Source: an uncultured bacterium (lineage in GTDB: Bacteria; Desulfobacterota; Desulfobulbia; Desulfobulbales; Desulfobulbaceae). From it: a stretch of DNA of 6,753 nucleotides. This document shows, one piece after another, positions 1 through 5,405 of the stretch. The stretch spans positions 1 to 6,753 of the forward strand of contig CAIMMA010000220.1 in the NCBI GenBank assembly GCA_903842475.1. The letters run 5' to 3'. Position 1 is the first letter of the stretch, and the number at the start of each line of letters is the position of its first letter. A program made the translations under genes and the position numbers. The notes under the pieces were generated by a model, which did no database searches, had not been told where the DNA came from, and saw nothing but the letters and a program-made list of their open reading frames with translations.

Positions 1-1
1 C

Positions 2-181
2 AATGACGAGAAAACAGCTAAGCCGCCGGTGCAGCAGCCGGTAAGCGACGAGGCAATTTTTAAGGTGACCAAGGAAATCGTGGTCAAGTTCATCGAGGTG
101 GGCCGCTTGACGCCCACCTCCTTTGAGGAGACCTTTGACCGGGTGTACAAGGCCATCGAGCGGACGGTGCGATCAAAATGA
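2..181 (+). CDS. C-terminal part of a small conserved-looking protein of unknown function (5' end outside window)
   Basis: The frame is open from the left edge and runs 59 codons to a TGA at 179-181; the start lies outside the window. The visible part begins with a Lys/Pro/Gln-rich linker and continues into a compact, mostly helical-looking, charged segment (VSDEAIFKVTKEIVVKFIE, then a TPTSFEETFDRVYKAI stretch) that ends RTVRSK. Its stop overlaps the ATG of mpl (ATGA), and mpl has no strong Shine-Dalgarno, so this gene is very likely translated just ahead of mpl and coupled to it. Base composition is like the neighbours. No transmembrane segment, Cys motif or known catalytic motif is visible. 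I do not recognise the family with certainty. Its compact alternating hydrophobic/charged pattern and operon position support a real gene, but no function can be given. Confidence 0.7.
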   Translation, partial: NDEKTAKPPVQQPVSDEAIFKVTKEIVVKFIEVGRLTPTSFEETFDRVYKAIERTVRSK

Positions 182-1629
182 GCGGTGCGGTGCTGCTTGA
201 TCCGCGGCGCAACGAGGCCCCGGAGAATCCCCGTCACGTCCATCTCATCGGCATCTGCGGCACCGGCATGGCCGCCATGGCCGGGATGCTCCATCAGCAA
301 GGCTTGACGGTGACCGGATCGGATCAGAATGTGTATCCGCCGATGTCGGATTATTTGGCCGGTCTGGGGATTTCGGTGATGACAGGCTACCGCGCCGACC
401 ATCTGGCGGCCCGGCCCGACCTGGTGATCGTCGGCAACGTGGTGCGGATCACCAACCCCGAGGCCGTCGAATTGGCGCGGTTGGGGCTCCCCTATCTCTC
501 CATGCCCCAGGCCCTGGCCCATTTTTTTCTCCAAGGAAAAATGTCGCTGGTGGTCGCAGGCACCCATGGCAAGACCACCACCTCCTCGCTGCTCGCCACC
601 ACCCTGCACCGGGCCGGCGCCACGCCGGGGTTCATGATCGGCGGGCTGGTCGAGGCCTTTGGCCGCAACTCCCAGCTCAGCGATTCGCCCTATTTTGTAG
701 TCGAGGGCGACGAGTACGACACCGCTTTTTTTAATAAGGTTTCGAAATTCCACCATTATCGGCCGCACTGCGCCATCCTGACCTCGGTGGAGTTCGACCA
801 TGCCGATATCTTTGCCGATCTTGACAGCATCAAGGCCTCGTTTGCCGAATTCATCGGCCGCATTCCGCCCCAAGGGGTATTGGTCGCCCATGTCGACGAT
901 CCGGTGGTGGCGGAGCTGGCCGTCGCCGCCCGCTGCCCGGTGATCAGTTACGGCGCCAGTGCGGGTTGCGAATGGCGGCTTGAGGATCTCCGGGTGCAGG
1001 GGCTGTCCAGCGATTTTGCCGTCTATCATCGAGACCGGCTGCTGGGACGCTGCCGTCTGCCCATGCCGGGGCTGCATAACGGCCTCAACGGGCTGGCGGT
1101 GATCGCCCTGCTTACCCATCTCGGCTTCCCGTTCGCCGCCATTGCCGCCGGCCTGGCCACCTTTGAAGGGGTCAAGCGGCGGCAGCAGGTTCGCGGCGTG
1201 GTTCGGGGGGTCACCGTGGTCGACGATTTCGCCCATCACCCGACCGCGGTCCGCGAGACCTTGAACGCCTTGCGGCTGGCCTGGCCCGAAAACCGGCTGG
1301 TAGTGGTGTTCGAGCCGCGCACCAATTCCAGCCGGCGAGCCGTGTTTCAGGCCGATTATGCCGGTGTTTTTGCTCGAGCCGACGAGGTCCTCCTCCGCGA
1401 GCCTGTGCCGTTGGATACCATTCCGGTGAGCGAGCAGTTTTCCTCCGTCCAATTGGCGGCCGATCTCTGCGCCCAGGGTATCAAAGCGCAGGCCTTCCCC
1501 GACACCGACGCCATCCTCGACTCCCTGATCCGCAACGCTCAATCCGGAGATGTGGTGGTTATTCTTTCCAACGGCGGGTTCGACGGCATCCACGAACGAC
1601 TGTTGACCCGACTCGGGCAACCCGGGTAA
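178..1629 (+). CDS. mpl: UDP-N-acetylmuramate:L-alanyl-gamma-D-glutamyl-meso-diaminopimelate ligase (murein peptide ligase)
   Basis: Mpl is a cytoplasmic Mur-ligase paralogue. It attaches the tripeptide L-Ala-gamma-D-Glu-meso-DAP, recovered from old cell wall, to UDP-MurNAc using ATP, which returns it to peptidoglycan synthesis. The 483-residue product shows all three Mur domains. The N-terminal UDP-binding fold has GICGTGM at residues 25-31. The central ATPase has the P-loop AGTHGKTTTS at 127-136 and the acidic motif EGDEYDTAFFNK at 176-187, which is typical of Mpl rather than MurC. The C-terminal ligand domain has DDFAHHPTAV from about 349. It is slightly longer than the E. coli protein (about 457 residues) because of some 19 residues before the UDP-binding fold. 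The ATG at 178 is chosen because it overlaps the upstream stop as ATGA and no in-frame ATG follows before Met31 inside the fold. Expression probably depends on the upstream gene. MurC is the main alternative, but the EGDEYDTAFFNK motif argues against it. Confidence 0.95.
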   Translation: MSGAVLLDPRRNEAPENPRHVHLIGICGTGMAAMAGMLHQQGLTVTGSDQNVYPPMSDYLAGLGISVMTGYRADHLAARPDLVIVGNVVRITNPEAVELARLGLPYLSMPQALAHFFLQGKMSLVVAGTHGKTTTSSLLATTLHRAGATPGFMIGGLVEAFGRNSQLSDSPYFVVEGDEYDTAFFNKVSKFHHYRPHCAILTSVEFDHADIFADLDSIKASFAEFIGRIPPQGVLVAHVDDPVVAELAVAARCPVISYGASAGCEWRLEDLRVQGLSSDFAVYHRDRLLGRCRLPMPGLHNGLNGLAVIALLTHLGFPFAAIAAGLATFEGVKRRQQVRGVVRGVTVVDDFAHHPTAVRETLNALRLAWPENRLVVVFEPRTNSSRRAVFQADYAGVFARADEVLLREPVPLDTIPVSEQFSSVQLAADLCAQGIKAQAFPDTDAILDSLIRNAQSGDVVVILSNGGFDGIHERLLTRLGQPG

Positions 1630-1694
1630 CACCTGCTCGAAACGCTTTGGATTTCCAGGAGACCAGGGGGCGGCATGAAAGGGGCTGTTTCTGA

Positions 1695-1735
1695 CCCGGC
1701 CATCGGGATAGCCTGGACAAAATCCAGTTGGTTTT
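1695..1735 (+). terminator. Possible weak intrinsic terminator after mpl (tandem hairpins and T-rich tail)
   Basis: Two small hairpins follow each other downstream of mpl. The first is CCCG/CGGG (1695-1698 with 1704-1707). The second is CTGGA-CAAAA-TCCAG (1713-1727), followed directly by TTGGTTTT (1728-1735). The stems are only 4 and 5 bp and the T tract is interrupted by GG, so termination would be inefficient. The position fits, about 65-105 nt after the mpl stop and before the convergent HPt gene. No folding energy was computed. Confidence 0.3.
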
Positions 1736-1766
1736 CAAGGGGCGGGACGAGCGAGGTCGTTGGTTT

Positions 1767-1784
1767 GCGGCGGTCTGCTGCCGC
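1767..1784. other. GC-rich hairpin just beyond the HPt stop codon
   Basis: GCGGCGG (1767-1773) can pair with CTGCCGC (1778-1784) around a TCTG loop. This gives a 7-bp stem with one G-U pair, ending 3 nt beyond the HPt stop. There is no T tract on either side, so it is not a classic intrinsic terminator. It could protect the 3' end of the HPt mRNA or slow RNA polymerase between the convergent mpl and HPt genes. Confidence 0.3.
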
Positions 1785-1787
1785 GGC

Positions 1788-2126
1788 TTAACAGTCCTTG
1801 GTGAAACCCGATACCGTGTGGTGCAGTTCGGTCACCAAGGCCTGGTAGTCGAAGGTGCGATTGCCATCCCGGCACTGTTGCTCGATGGTGTAGGCGGTCT
1901 GTGCCAGATCGGCCAGGCCCATATTGAGCAAGGCTCCTTTGACCGCATGGCTGGCACGGCTCAGCTGGTGCATGTCGCCGCCGGCCGCCAATTCGGCTAA
2001 ACGGTCGACATGGGACTGCAGGGTGGTGAGGAATACGGGGATCATGGCCGTGGTTTTTTCATCACTGAGCAGATAGGCGGTTTTGAGGTGCTTTTTCATG
2101 GTTTCCAGGTATGCCGAACTCTCCAT
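1788..2126 (-). CDS. Stand-alone HPt (histidine phosphotransfer) domain protein
   Basis: HPt proteins are small cytoplasmic four-helix bundles that carry a phosphoryl group on a histidine between receiver domains in a phosphorelay. The 112-residue product is a single HPt domain. The signature SHAVKGALLNMGLADLA places the phospho-accepting His at residue 60, with Lys63-Gly64, Asn68 and Gly70 in the usual HxxKGxxxNxG positions. There is no kinase, receiver or membrane segment. The ATG at 2126 is chosen because GAGGTGG (plus-strand 2133-2139) lies 6 nt upstream. A longer in-frame ATG at 2171 would add 15 residues (MDGDGTGCKTKRWTQ) that look unlike the fold and lack a clear ribosome site. The gene is convergent with mpl and divergent from tilS, so it is probably transcribed alone. 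The two-component pair further right has no hybrid receiver, so the relay partner is not evident here. Confidence 0.82.
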   Translation of the reverse strand: MESSAYLETMKKHLKTAYLLSDEKTTAMIPVFLTTLQSHVDRLAELAAGGDMHQLSRASHAVKGALLNMGLADLAQTAYTIEQQCRDGNRTFDYQALVTELHHTVSGFTKDC

Positions 2127-2132
2127 CTGTGT

Positions 2133-2139
2133 CCACCTC
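2133..2139 (-). promoter_or_regulatory. Ribosome binding site that fixes the HPt start
   Basis: On the minus strand GAGGTGG lies 6 nt before the ATG at 2126. It matches the 16S rRNA tail complement (GAGGTG) well and favours this start over the upstream ATG at 2171. The same GAGGTGG precedes the secreted small protein at 3504. Confidence 0.7.
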
Positions 2140-2189
2140 TTGGTTTTGCAACCGGTACCGTCACCGTCCATCGCTCGTCTGCAGAGAGC

Positions 2190-2219
2190 ATTTTACACTT
2201 TGATACAAGGATTGGGCAA
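2190..2219 (-). promoter_or_regulatory. Possible sigma-70-type promoter for the HPt gene
   Basis: Read on the minus strand, TTGCCC (plus 2214-2219) and TAAAAT (plus 2190-2195) are 18 bp apart. The -10 box has one mismatch to TATAAT and the -35 box matches TTGACA at four of six positions. Transcription would start near 2183, leaving a leader of roughly 55-60 nt before the HPt ATG. The -35 box overlaps the tilS ribosome site (AAGGA, 2218-2222), so the two divergent genes share very little regulatory DNA. I found no convincing promoter for tilS itself. Confidence 0.35.
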
Positions 2220-2233
2220 GGAATAGTAGCTGC

Positions 2234-3268
2234 ATGCATCCCCTGGAATATACCATTGGCCAGATCCTGAGCAGCGAGCCGCTGAAGCTCAACGGTTGCC
2301 GGGTTATGGTCGGAGTTTCGGGCGGGGCCGATTCCATGGCGCTGCTCCACATCCTGGCCGCGCTGCGCGGACCATTGACCATCAGTCTGGTGGCAGCCTA
2401 TATTGATCATGGTCTGCGCCCCGAAGAAACCCCGGCGGAGTGGCAGTGCGTCCGGGAGGCCGCCAACCGGTTGGGATTGGAGTGCGCCCGTGTCCCGGTC
2501 GATGTCACCGGGACGGCGAGTGCTCGTAAGCTTTCCCTGGAACATGCCGCCAGGGAGTTGCGCTACCAGGCCTTTGCCGATCTTGGCCGCGAGTACGCCA
2601 CCGATGCTCTGGCCGTGGCGCACACCGCCGATGATCAGGTGGAAGAACTGCTGCTTCGGTTGTTGCGAGGCGGCGGCCGCAAGGCGCTGTCCGGTATGGC
2701 GCTGCAGTCGGGTAACGTAATAAGGCCACTCCTGGCGGTCCGTAAATCCGCCCTGCTGGCGTACCTCGCCGATCAGGGGATTGGATTCTGTTTGGATTCC
2801 AGCAACGATAATCTTCGTTTTGTCCGCAACCGTATCCGGCACGACCTGCTGCCGCTGCTCGAATCCCGGTACGATCCGGGGATCCGCCAGGCCCTGCTCA
2901 AGACCGCGGCCAATCTGCGCGAGGATGACGATTTACTGGCGCTTCTGCTCGCTGAACATTGGGGGCTAGCGGTCGAACTCCGCGAGCCGGACAGCGAGCA
3001 TCCGGTGGCGGCCCTCCTGCGGCGCCATCTGTTTCGCTCCCTGCATCCCGCCCTGCAGCGCCGCATGGTGGAGCAACTCCTCTGGACCATCGGCGAGACC
3101 GCCCGCTACGAGCAGATCATGGCGGTGGTCGAAGCGGCCCGCAGCGGTCGAACCGGCAGCGAACTGCACCTGAGTCGCGGTCTGCGGGTCGGAGTCACCC
3201 GCGAACACCTCGAATTTTCTTACCCCCGGGGACGGGTGCCCTGGCGCGGCCGGCTGCACCCCCGCTGA
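2234..3268 (+). CDS. tilS: tRNA(Ile)-lysidine synthetase, short form
   Basis: TilS uses ATP to join lysine to C34 of the CAU anticodon of a minor tRNA-Ile. This changes its codon reading from AUG to AUA and its charging from Met to Ile; the reaction is essential in most bacteria. The 344-residue product has the N-type ATP-pyrophosphatase loop SGGADS at 29-34, IDHGLRPEE at 57-65, and the family motif AHTADDQVEE at 129-138 followed by LLLRLLRGGG. It also has IRPLL and LDSSNDN..RNRIRHDLLPLL, which are diagnostic of TilS. A helical substrate-binding part with ALQRRM follows. The protein ends about 90 residues before the end of the E. coli enzyme (432 aa), so it lacks the extra C-terminal domain, as do some other bacterial TilS proteins. 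The ATG at 2234 has AAGGA 11 nt upstream and gives the usual short helix before the ATP loop. It is divergent from the HPt gene with no obvious operon partner. Confidence 0.95.
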   Translation: MHPLEYTIGQILSSEPLKLNGCRVMVGVSGGADSMALLHILAALRGPLTISLVAAYIDHGLRPEETPAEWQCVREAANRLGLECARVPVDVTGTASARKLSLEHAARELRYQAFADLGREYATDALAVAHTADDQVEELLLRLLRGGGRKALSGMALQSGNVIRPLLAVRKSALLAYLADQGIGFCLDSSNDNLRFVRNRIRHDLLPLLESRYDPGIRQALLKTAANLREDDDLLALLLAEHWGLAVELREPDSEHPVAALLRRHLFRSLHPALQRRMVEQLLWTIGETARYEQIMAVVEAARSGRTGSELHLSRGLRVGVTREHLEFSYPRGRVPWRGRLHPR

Positions 3269-3306
3269 TTCCCTCCACGTATTCCTCATTGACGCATTGT
3301 CCGATT

Positions 3307-3344
3307 TCGACATTTCCGTCGAGGGCCACTTCGGGTTGTCGAAG
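3307..3344. promoter_or_regulatory. Pair of 16-bp inverted repeats, possible activator site
   Basis: Two inverted repeats share a 5-6-5 layout: TCGAC-N6-GTCGA (3307-3322) and CTTCG-N6-CGAAG (3329-3344). Their centres are 22 bp apart, about two helical turns, and a further GTCGA lies at 3346-3350. They sit roughly 70-110 bp upstream of the sigma-54-like element, where NtrC-type activators usually bind. The arm sequences differ between the two copies, which weakens the case for a single protein binding both, and short repeats occur by chance. Only the sequence symmetry is observed; the role is inferred. Confidence 0.22.
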
Positions 3345-3414
3345 AGTCGATGTGTTCCCCTCCGGGTTTTCGTCTCATCTTGTTGATATTCTTTTGTTTT
3401 ATAAAATTCCACCC

Positions 3415-3430
3415 TGGCATGGTTGTTGAA
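3415..3430 (+). promoter_or_regulatory. Possible sigma-54 (-24/-12) promoter of the secreted small protein
   Basis: TGGCATG-N4-TTGAA matches the sigma-54 consensus TGGCACG-N4-TTGCW at 10 of 12 defined positions with exact spacing. The -24 GG is present, but the -12 element reads GA instead of GC, a real weakness. A second candidate shifted by 12 bp (3427-3442) has a perfect TTGCA but a poor -24 part. Transcription from the first would start near 3442, about 60 nt before the ATG. The nearby AT-rich stretch around 3385-3407 gives no well-spaced sigma-70 promoter. The adjacent NtrC-family regulator makes a sigma-54 promoter plausible. Confidence 0.3.
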
Positions 3431-3454
3431 ACTCCTGTTGCAAGAGGACTGCAT

Positions 3455-3471
3455 GGTTCCTGAACGGAACC
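3455..3471. other. Perfect short inverted repeat in the leader of the secreted small protein gene
   Basis: GGTTCC-TGAAC-GGAACC forms a perfect 6-bp stem with a 5-nt loop, ending 32 nt before the start codon. It could be a leader hairpin of the mRNA or a dimeric protein's operator. No T tract follows, so it is not a terminator. The symmetry is certain; the role is unknown. Confidence 0.4.
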
Positions 3472-3492
3472 GGCAACATACCAAAAACCAGC

Positions 3493-3499
3493 GAGGTGG
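3493..3499 (+). promoter_or_regulatory. Ribosome binding site that fixes the start of the secreted small protein
   Basis: GAGGTGG lies 4 nt before the ATG at 3504. The frame is open upstream to an ATG at 3423, but that start would put 27 polar residues before the signal peptide. The start at 3504 places the Lys-rich n-region at the N terminus, as expected. Confidence 0.75.
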
Positions 3500-3503
3500 A
3501 ACA

Positions 3504-3830
3504 ATGAAAGCGATGAAAAAAGCAATGCTTGCAATCTGTTGTCTGTTGATGATGGCCGGATCGGCTTGGGCGGTTGATTATGCCACCATGTCCACCGAAG
3601 ATCTGAGCCGGATGCGGGGGACGCTGAACAACGTCAGTCAGGCGGAGTGGGACGCCTTCCATGTCGAATGGTGGAAACGGGTCGGTCAGATGACCCCGGA
3701 ACAGCGGCAGCAGTACATGGGGCCGGGCCGGGGCATGGGGATGGGGCGCGGAGCCGGGGCAGGTGGCCGAGGATATTGCTGCTGTCCCGGATGGGGGGCG
3801 GCGCCTGGAAAGGCCGCCCGGGGCAAATAG
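3504..3830 (+). CDS. Small secreted (periplasmic) protein with Gly/Met-rich, Cys-triplet tail; DUF1104-like core
   Basis: The 108-residue product begins with a clear Sec signal peptide: Lys-rich start, hydrophobic core at about 8-20, and AWA|VDYA cleavage after residue 23. The mature part has a short acidic/aromatic helical segment (about 27-72: MSTEDLSRMRGT, WDAFHVEWWKRVGQMTPEQRQQY). From memory this resembles small periplasmic proteins of the DUF1104 type, a family of unknown function. From residue 73 the tail is Gly/Met/Arg-rich (GRGMGMGRGAGAGG), followed by CCC at 92-94 and PGW. Such a tail is reminiscent of the GMGMG end of the zinc-binding periplasmic protein ZraP, though the rest differs. 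The gene stands alone after a 235-bp gap with a possible sigma-54 promoter and is convergent with a two-component operon. A role in metal binding or envelope stress is inference only. Confidence 0.8.
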   Translation: MKAMKKAMLAICCLLMMAGSAWAVDYATMSTEDLSRMRGTLNNVSQAEWDAFHVEWWKRVGQMTPEQRQQYMGPGRGMGMGRGAGAGGRGYCCCPGWGAAPGKAARGK

Positions 3831-3890
3831 ACTGGCTCCCTTGAGGCGGGCAGGCATCGTTTTGCCGTAGAGCGGCAGCGGCGCCTGGCT

Positions 3891-4074
3891 AAGGGCCTGT
3901 CGGTAAATAACTTGAACATCTTGCATCTCAGATTTGGGCCATCTTCGGCTGCGGCTCAATCGCAAAATCCTCGACGTAGCGCTGCTACGCCTGTGGTTTT
4001 GCGCTGATCGCCACAACCAAATCCGACCCAAATCTGAGCGCAATTTTGTCCAAGTTATTTGCGACTAGGCCCTA
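3891..4074. repeat. 184-bp imperfect palindrome, MITE/REP-like element between convergent genes
   Basis: The two 92-bp halves are imperfect reverse complements around a centre near 3982. Matching blocks in mirrored positions include AGGGCCT at the outer ends (3892-3898 with 4067-4073). Further in are AAATAACTTG (3905-3914 with 4051-4060), CTCAGATTTGGG (3927-3938 with 4027-4038) and a central hairpin CGTAGC-GCT-GCTACG (3975-3989). There is no open reading frame of its own and no clear target duplication. The structure resembles non-autonomous palindromic repeats that scatter through bacterial genomes. Its minus-strand end supplies the TAG stop of the regulator gene. Transcribed from either side it would form a long hairpin, so it may act as a two-way terminator or stabilise 3' ends. 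Copy number cannot be judged from one window. Confidence 0.75.
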
Positions 4075-5403
4075 ATTTTTTTTGGGGACCTGCAGTTTCT
4101 CCATCTTGTAGCGCAGCACCCGTTCGCTGATGCCAAGCGACTCCGCCGCCCGGGTCTGGACCCAGTGGTGGCGGTCCAGGGCCTCGATCAGTAATTGTCG
4201 CTCCACCTCGGCGAGACGGCCGGTGAGATCGCCTTCACCCGAAATCCCCCGATACTCCCTGATCTCCGGCGGCAGGTCGCGCAGGGAAATCATCGGCGTC
4301 CGGCTCAGGGTGATGGTCCGCTGGAGGATGTGTTCCAGTTCACGGATATTGCCGGGGAAATGGTACTTCACCAGTTGGCCGAGGGCCTGATCGTCAAAGG
4401 TGGCCGGGCTCCCGTATTTGGCGAGGAAAAAACGGATCAGTTCGGGGATCTCTTCCTTACGCCGCCGCAGGGGAGGGATCGCCAGGGTGAGGACGTTGAG
4501 GCGGAAGTAGAGGTCTTCGCGGAAGCTGCCCGCTGTGACCATCTGTTTGAGGTCGCGGTTGGTGGCGGCCAGGATGCGGACATCCATGGGCAACGATTGC
4601 TCGCCGCCCACCCGGCAGATGGTTTTGTCCTGGAGCGCCCGCAGCAGTTTGGCCTGCATCGCCGGCGGCAGTTCCCCTACCTCGTCGAGCAGCAGGGACC
4701 CCTGATGCGCCTGTTCAAAAACCCCGCGCCGCCGGTTGGCGGCCCCGGTGAACGCCCCTTTTTCATGCCCGAACAGCTCCGATTCGAACAATCCCTCCGG
4801 CACGGCGGCGCAGTTCAGCGTGATGAAGGGGCCGTCCTTCCGGCTGCTGAGCTGGTGGATCAGGCGGGCGATCAATTCCTTGCCGGTGCCGGTTTCCCCC
4901 TGGATAAGCACGGTCCAGGGGGCCGGTGCGGCCCGCAGCACCAGGGAGAGCACCTGCTGCATGGCCGGGCTGGAGGCGATCATTCTGACCGGCAGGGATT
5001 CCTGGTCAATGGCTTCTTGCACCCGTGCGACATCAAAGGTGATCTGCAGCTGCTCTTCGATGGCCCGGATCCGGGCCAGGAGCAAGGTCAGATCCACCGG
5101 TTTTTCGAGGAAGTCGTCCGCCCCCAGCTGCATCACCCGGACTGCGGTGTCGACCGCGCCGTAGGCGGTGATCATGATCACCCGGACCAGGGGATTCTGC
5201 TCCTTCATCCGGGCCAGGACCTGGTCGCCGTTCATGTCGGGCATGCGATGATCCAACAGCACCAGATCGACGGGGTATTGCATGAACAAGGCCAGGGCGG
5301 TACCACCGCTCTCCGCCTGCAGGACAGTGTACCCCTGTTTCTCAAGAAATCCGCTGAGCAGGGTCCGCTGAATGGCTTCGTCGTCAACAATCAATACGTA
5401 CAT
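4072..5403 (-). CDS. NtrC-family sigma-54-dependent response regulator (ZraR/AtoC-like)
   Basis: This is a cytoplasmic transcription activator that, once phosphorylated, forms an AAA+ ring and drives open-complex formation by sigma-54 RNA polymerase. The 443-residue product has the full architecture. The receiver domain (about 1-118) has the acidic pocket Asp7-Asp8, phospho-acceptor Asp51, Thr79 and Lys101. The AAA+ domain (about 140-370) has Walker A GETGTGKE at 169-176, the sigma-54 contact GAFTGA at 216-221 and Walker B LLLDEVGEL at 237-245. A Fis-type helix-turn-helix lies at about 416-437 (TRAAESLGISERVLRYKMEKL). The ATG at 5403 is chosen because the receiver begins MYVLIVDDE there and GAAGGAG lies 10 nt upstream; a longer frame to 5673 only overlaps the kinase gene. 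It starts 2 nt after the kinase stop, so the two form an operon. The stop codon lies in the end of the palindromic repeat. Specific targets are unknown; the neighbouring secreted protein gene is a candidate. Confidence 0.95.
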   Translation of the reverse strand: MYVLIVDDEAIQRTLLSGFLEKQGYTVLQAESGGTALALFMQYPVDLVLLDHRMPDMNGDQVLARMKEQNPLVRVIMITAYGAVDTAVRVMQLGADDFLEKPVDLTLLLARIRAIEEQLQITFDVARVQEAIDQESLPVRMIASSPAMQQVLSLVLRAAPAPWTVLIQGETGTGKELIARLIHQLSSRKDGPFITLNCAAVPEGLFESELFGHEKGAFTGAANRRRGVFEQAHQGSLLLDEVGELPPAMQAKLLRALQDKTICRVGGEQSLPMDVRILAATNRDLKQMVTAGSFREDLYFRLNVLTLAIPPLRRRKEEIPELIRFFLAKYGSPATFDDQALGQLVKYHFPGNIRELEHILQRTITLSRTPMISLRDLPPEIREYRGISGEGDLTGRLAEVERQLLIEALDRHHWVQTRAAESLGISERVLRYKMEKLQVPKKN

Positions 5404-5405
5404 GA

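Noticed and set aside
1728..2270. Plus-strand frames between mpl and tilS
   Set aside because: They lie opposite the HPt gene, whose domain signature and ribosome site are clear on the minus strand.
2096..2842. 248-codon minus-strand frame opposite the start of tilS
   Set aside because: It is the antisense shadow of tilS and overlaps the HPt gene. The sequence is Gln/Gly-rich with no motif.
2959..3429. Plus-strand frame overlapping the end of tilS, considered as a frameshifted TilS C-terminal domain
   Set aside because: The translation is Arg/Pro/Gly/Ser-rich shadow sequence without TilS C-terminal features, while the tilS frame ends in a normal-looking way.
3423..3503. N-terminal extension of the secreted protein from the ATG at 3423
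   Set aside because: It would bury the signal peptide behind 27 polar residues. The ATG at 3504 has the ribosome site and a proper signal peptide start.
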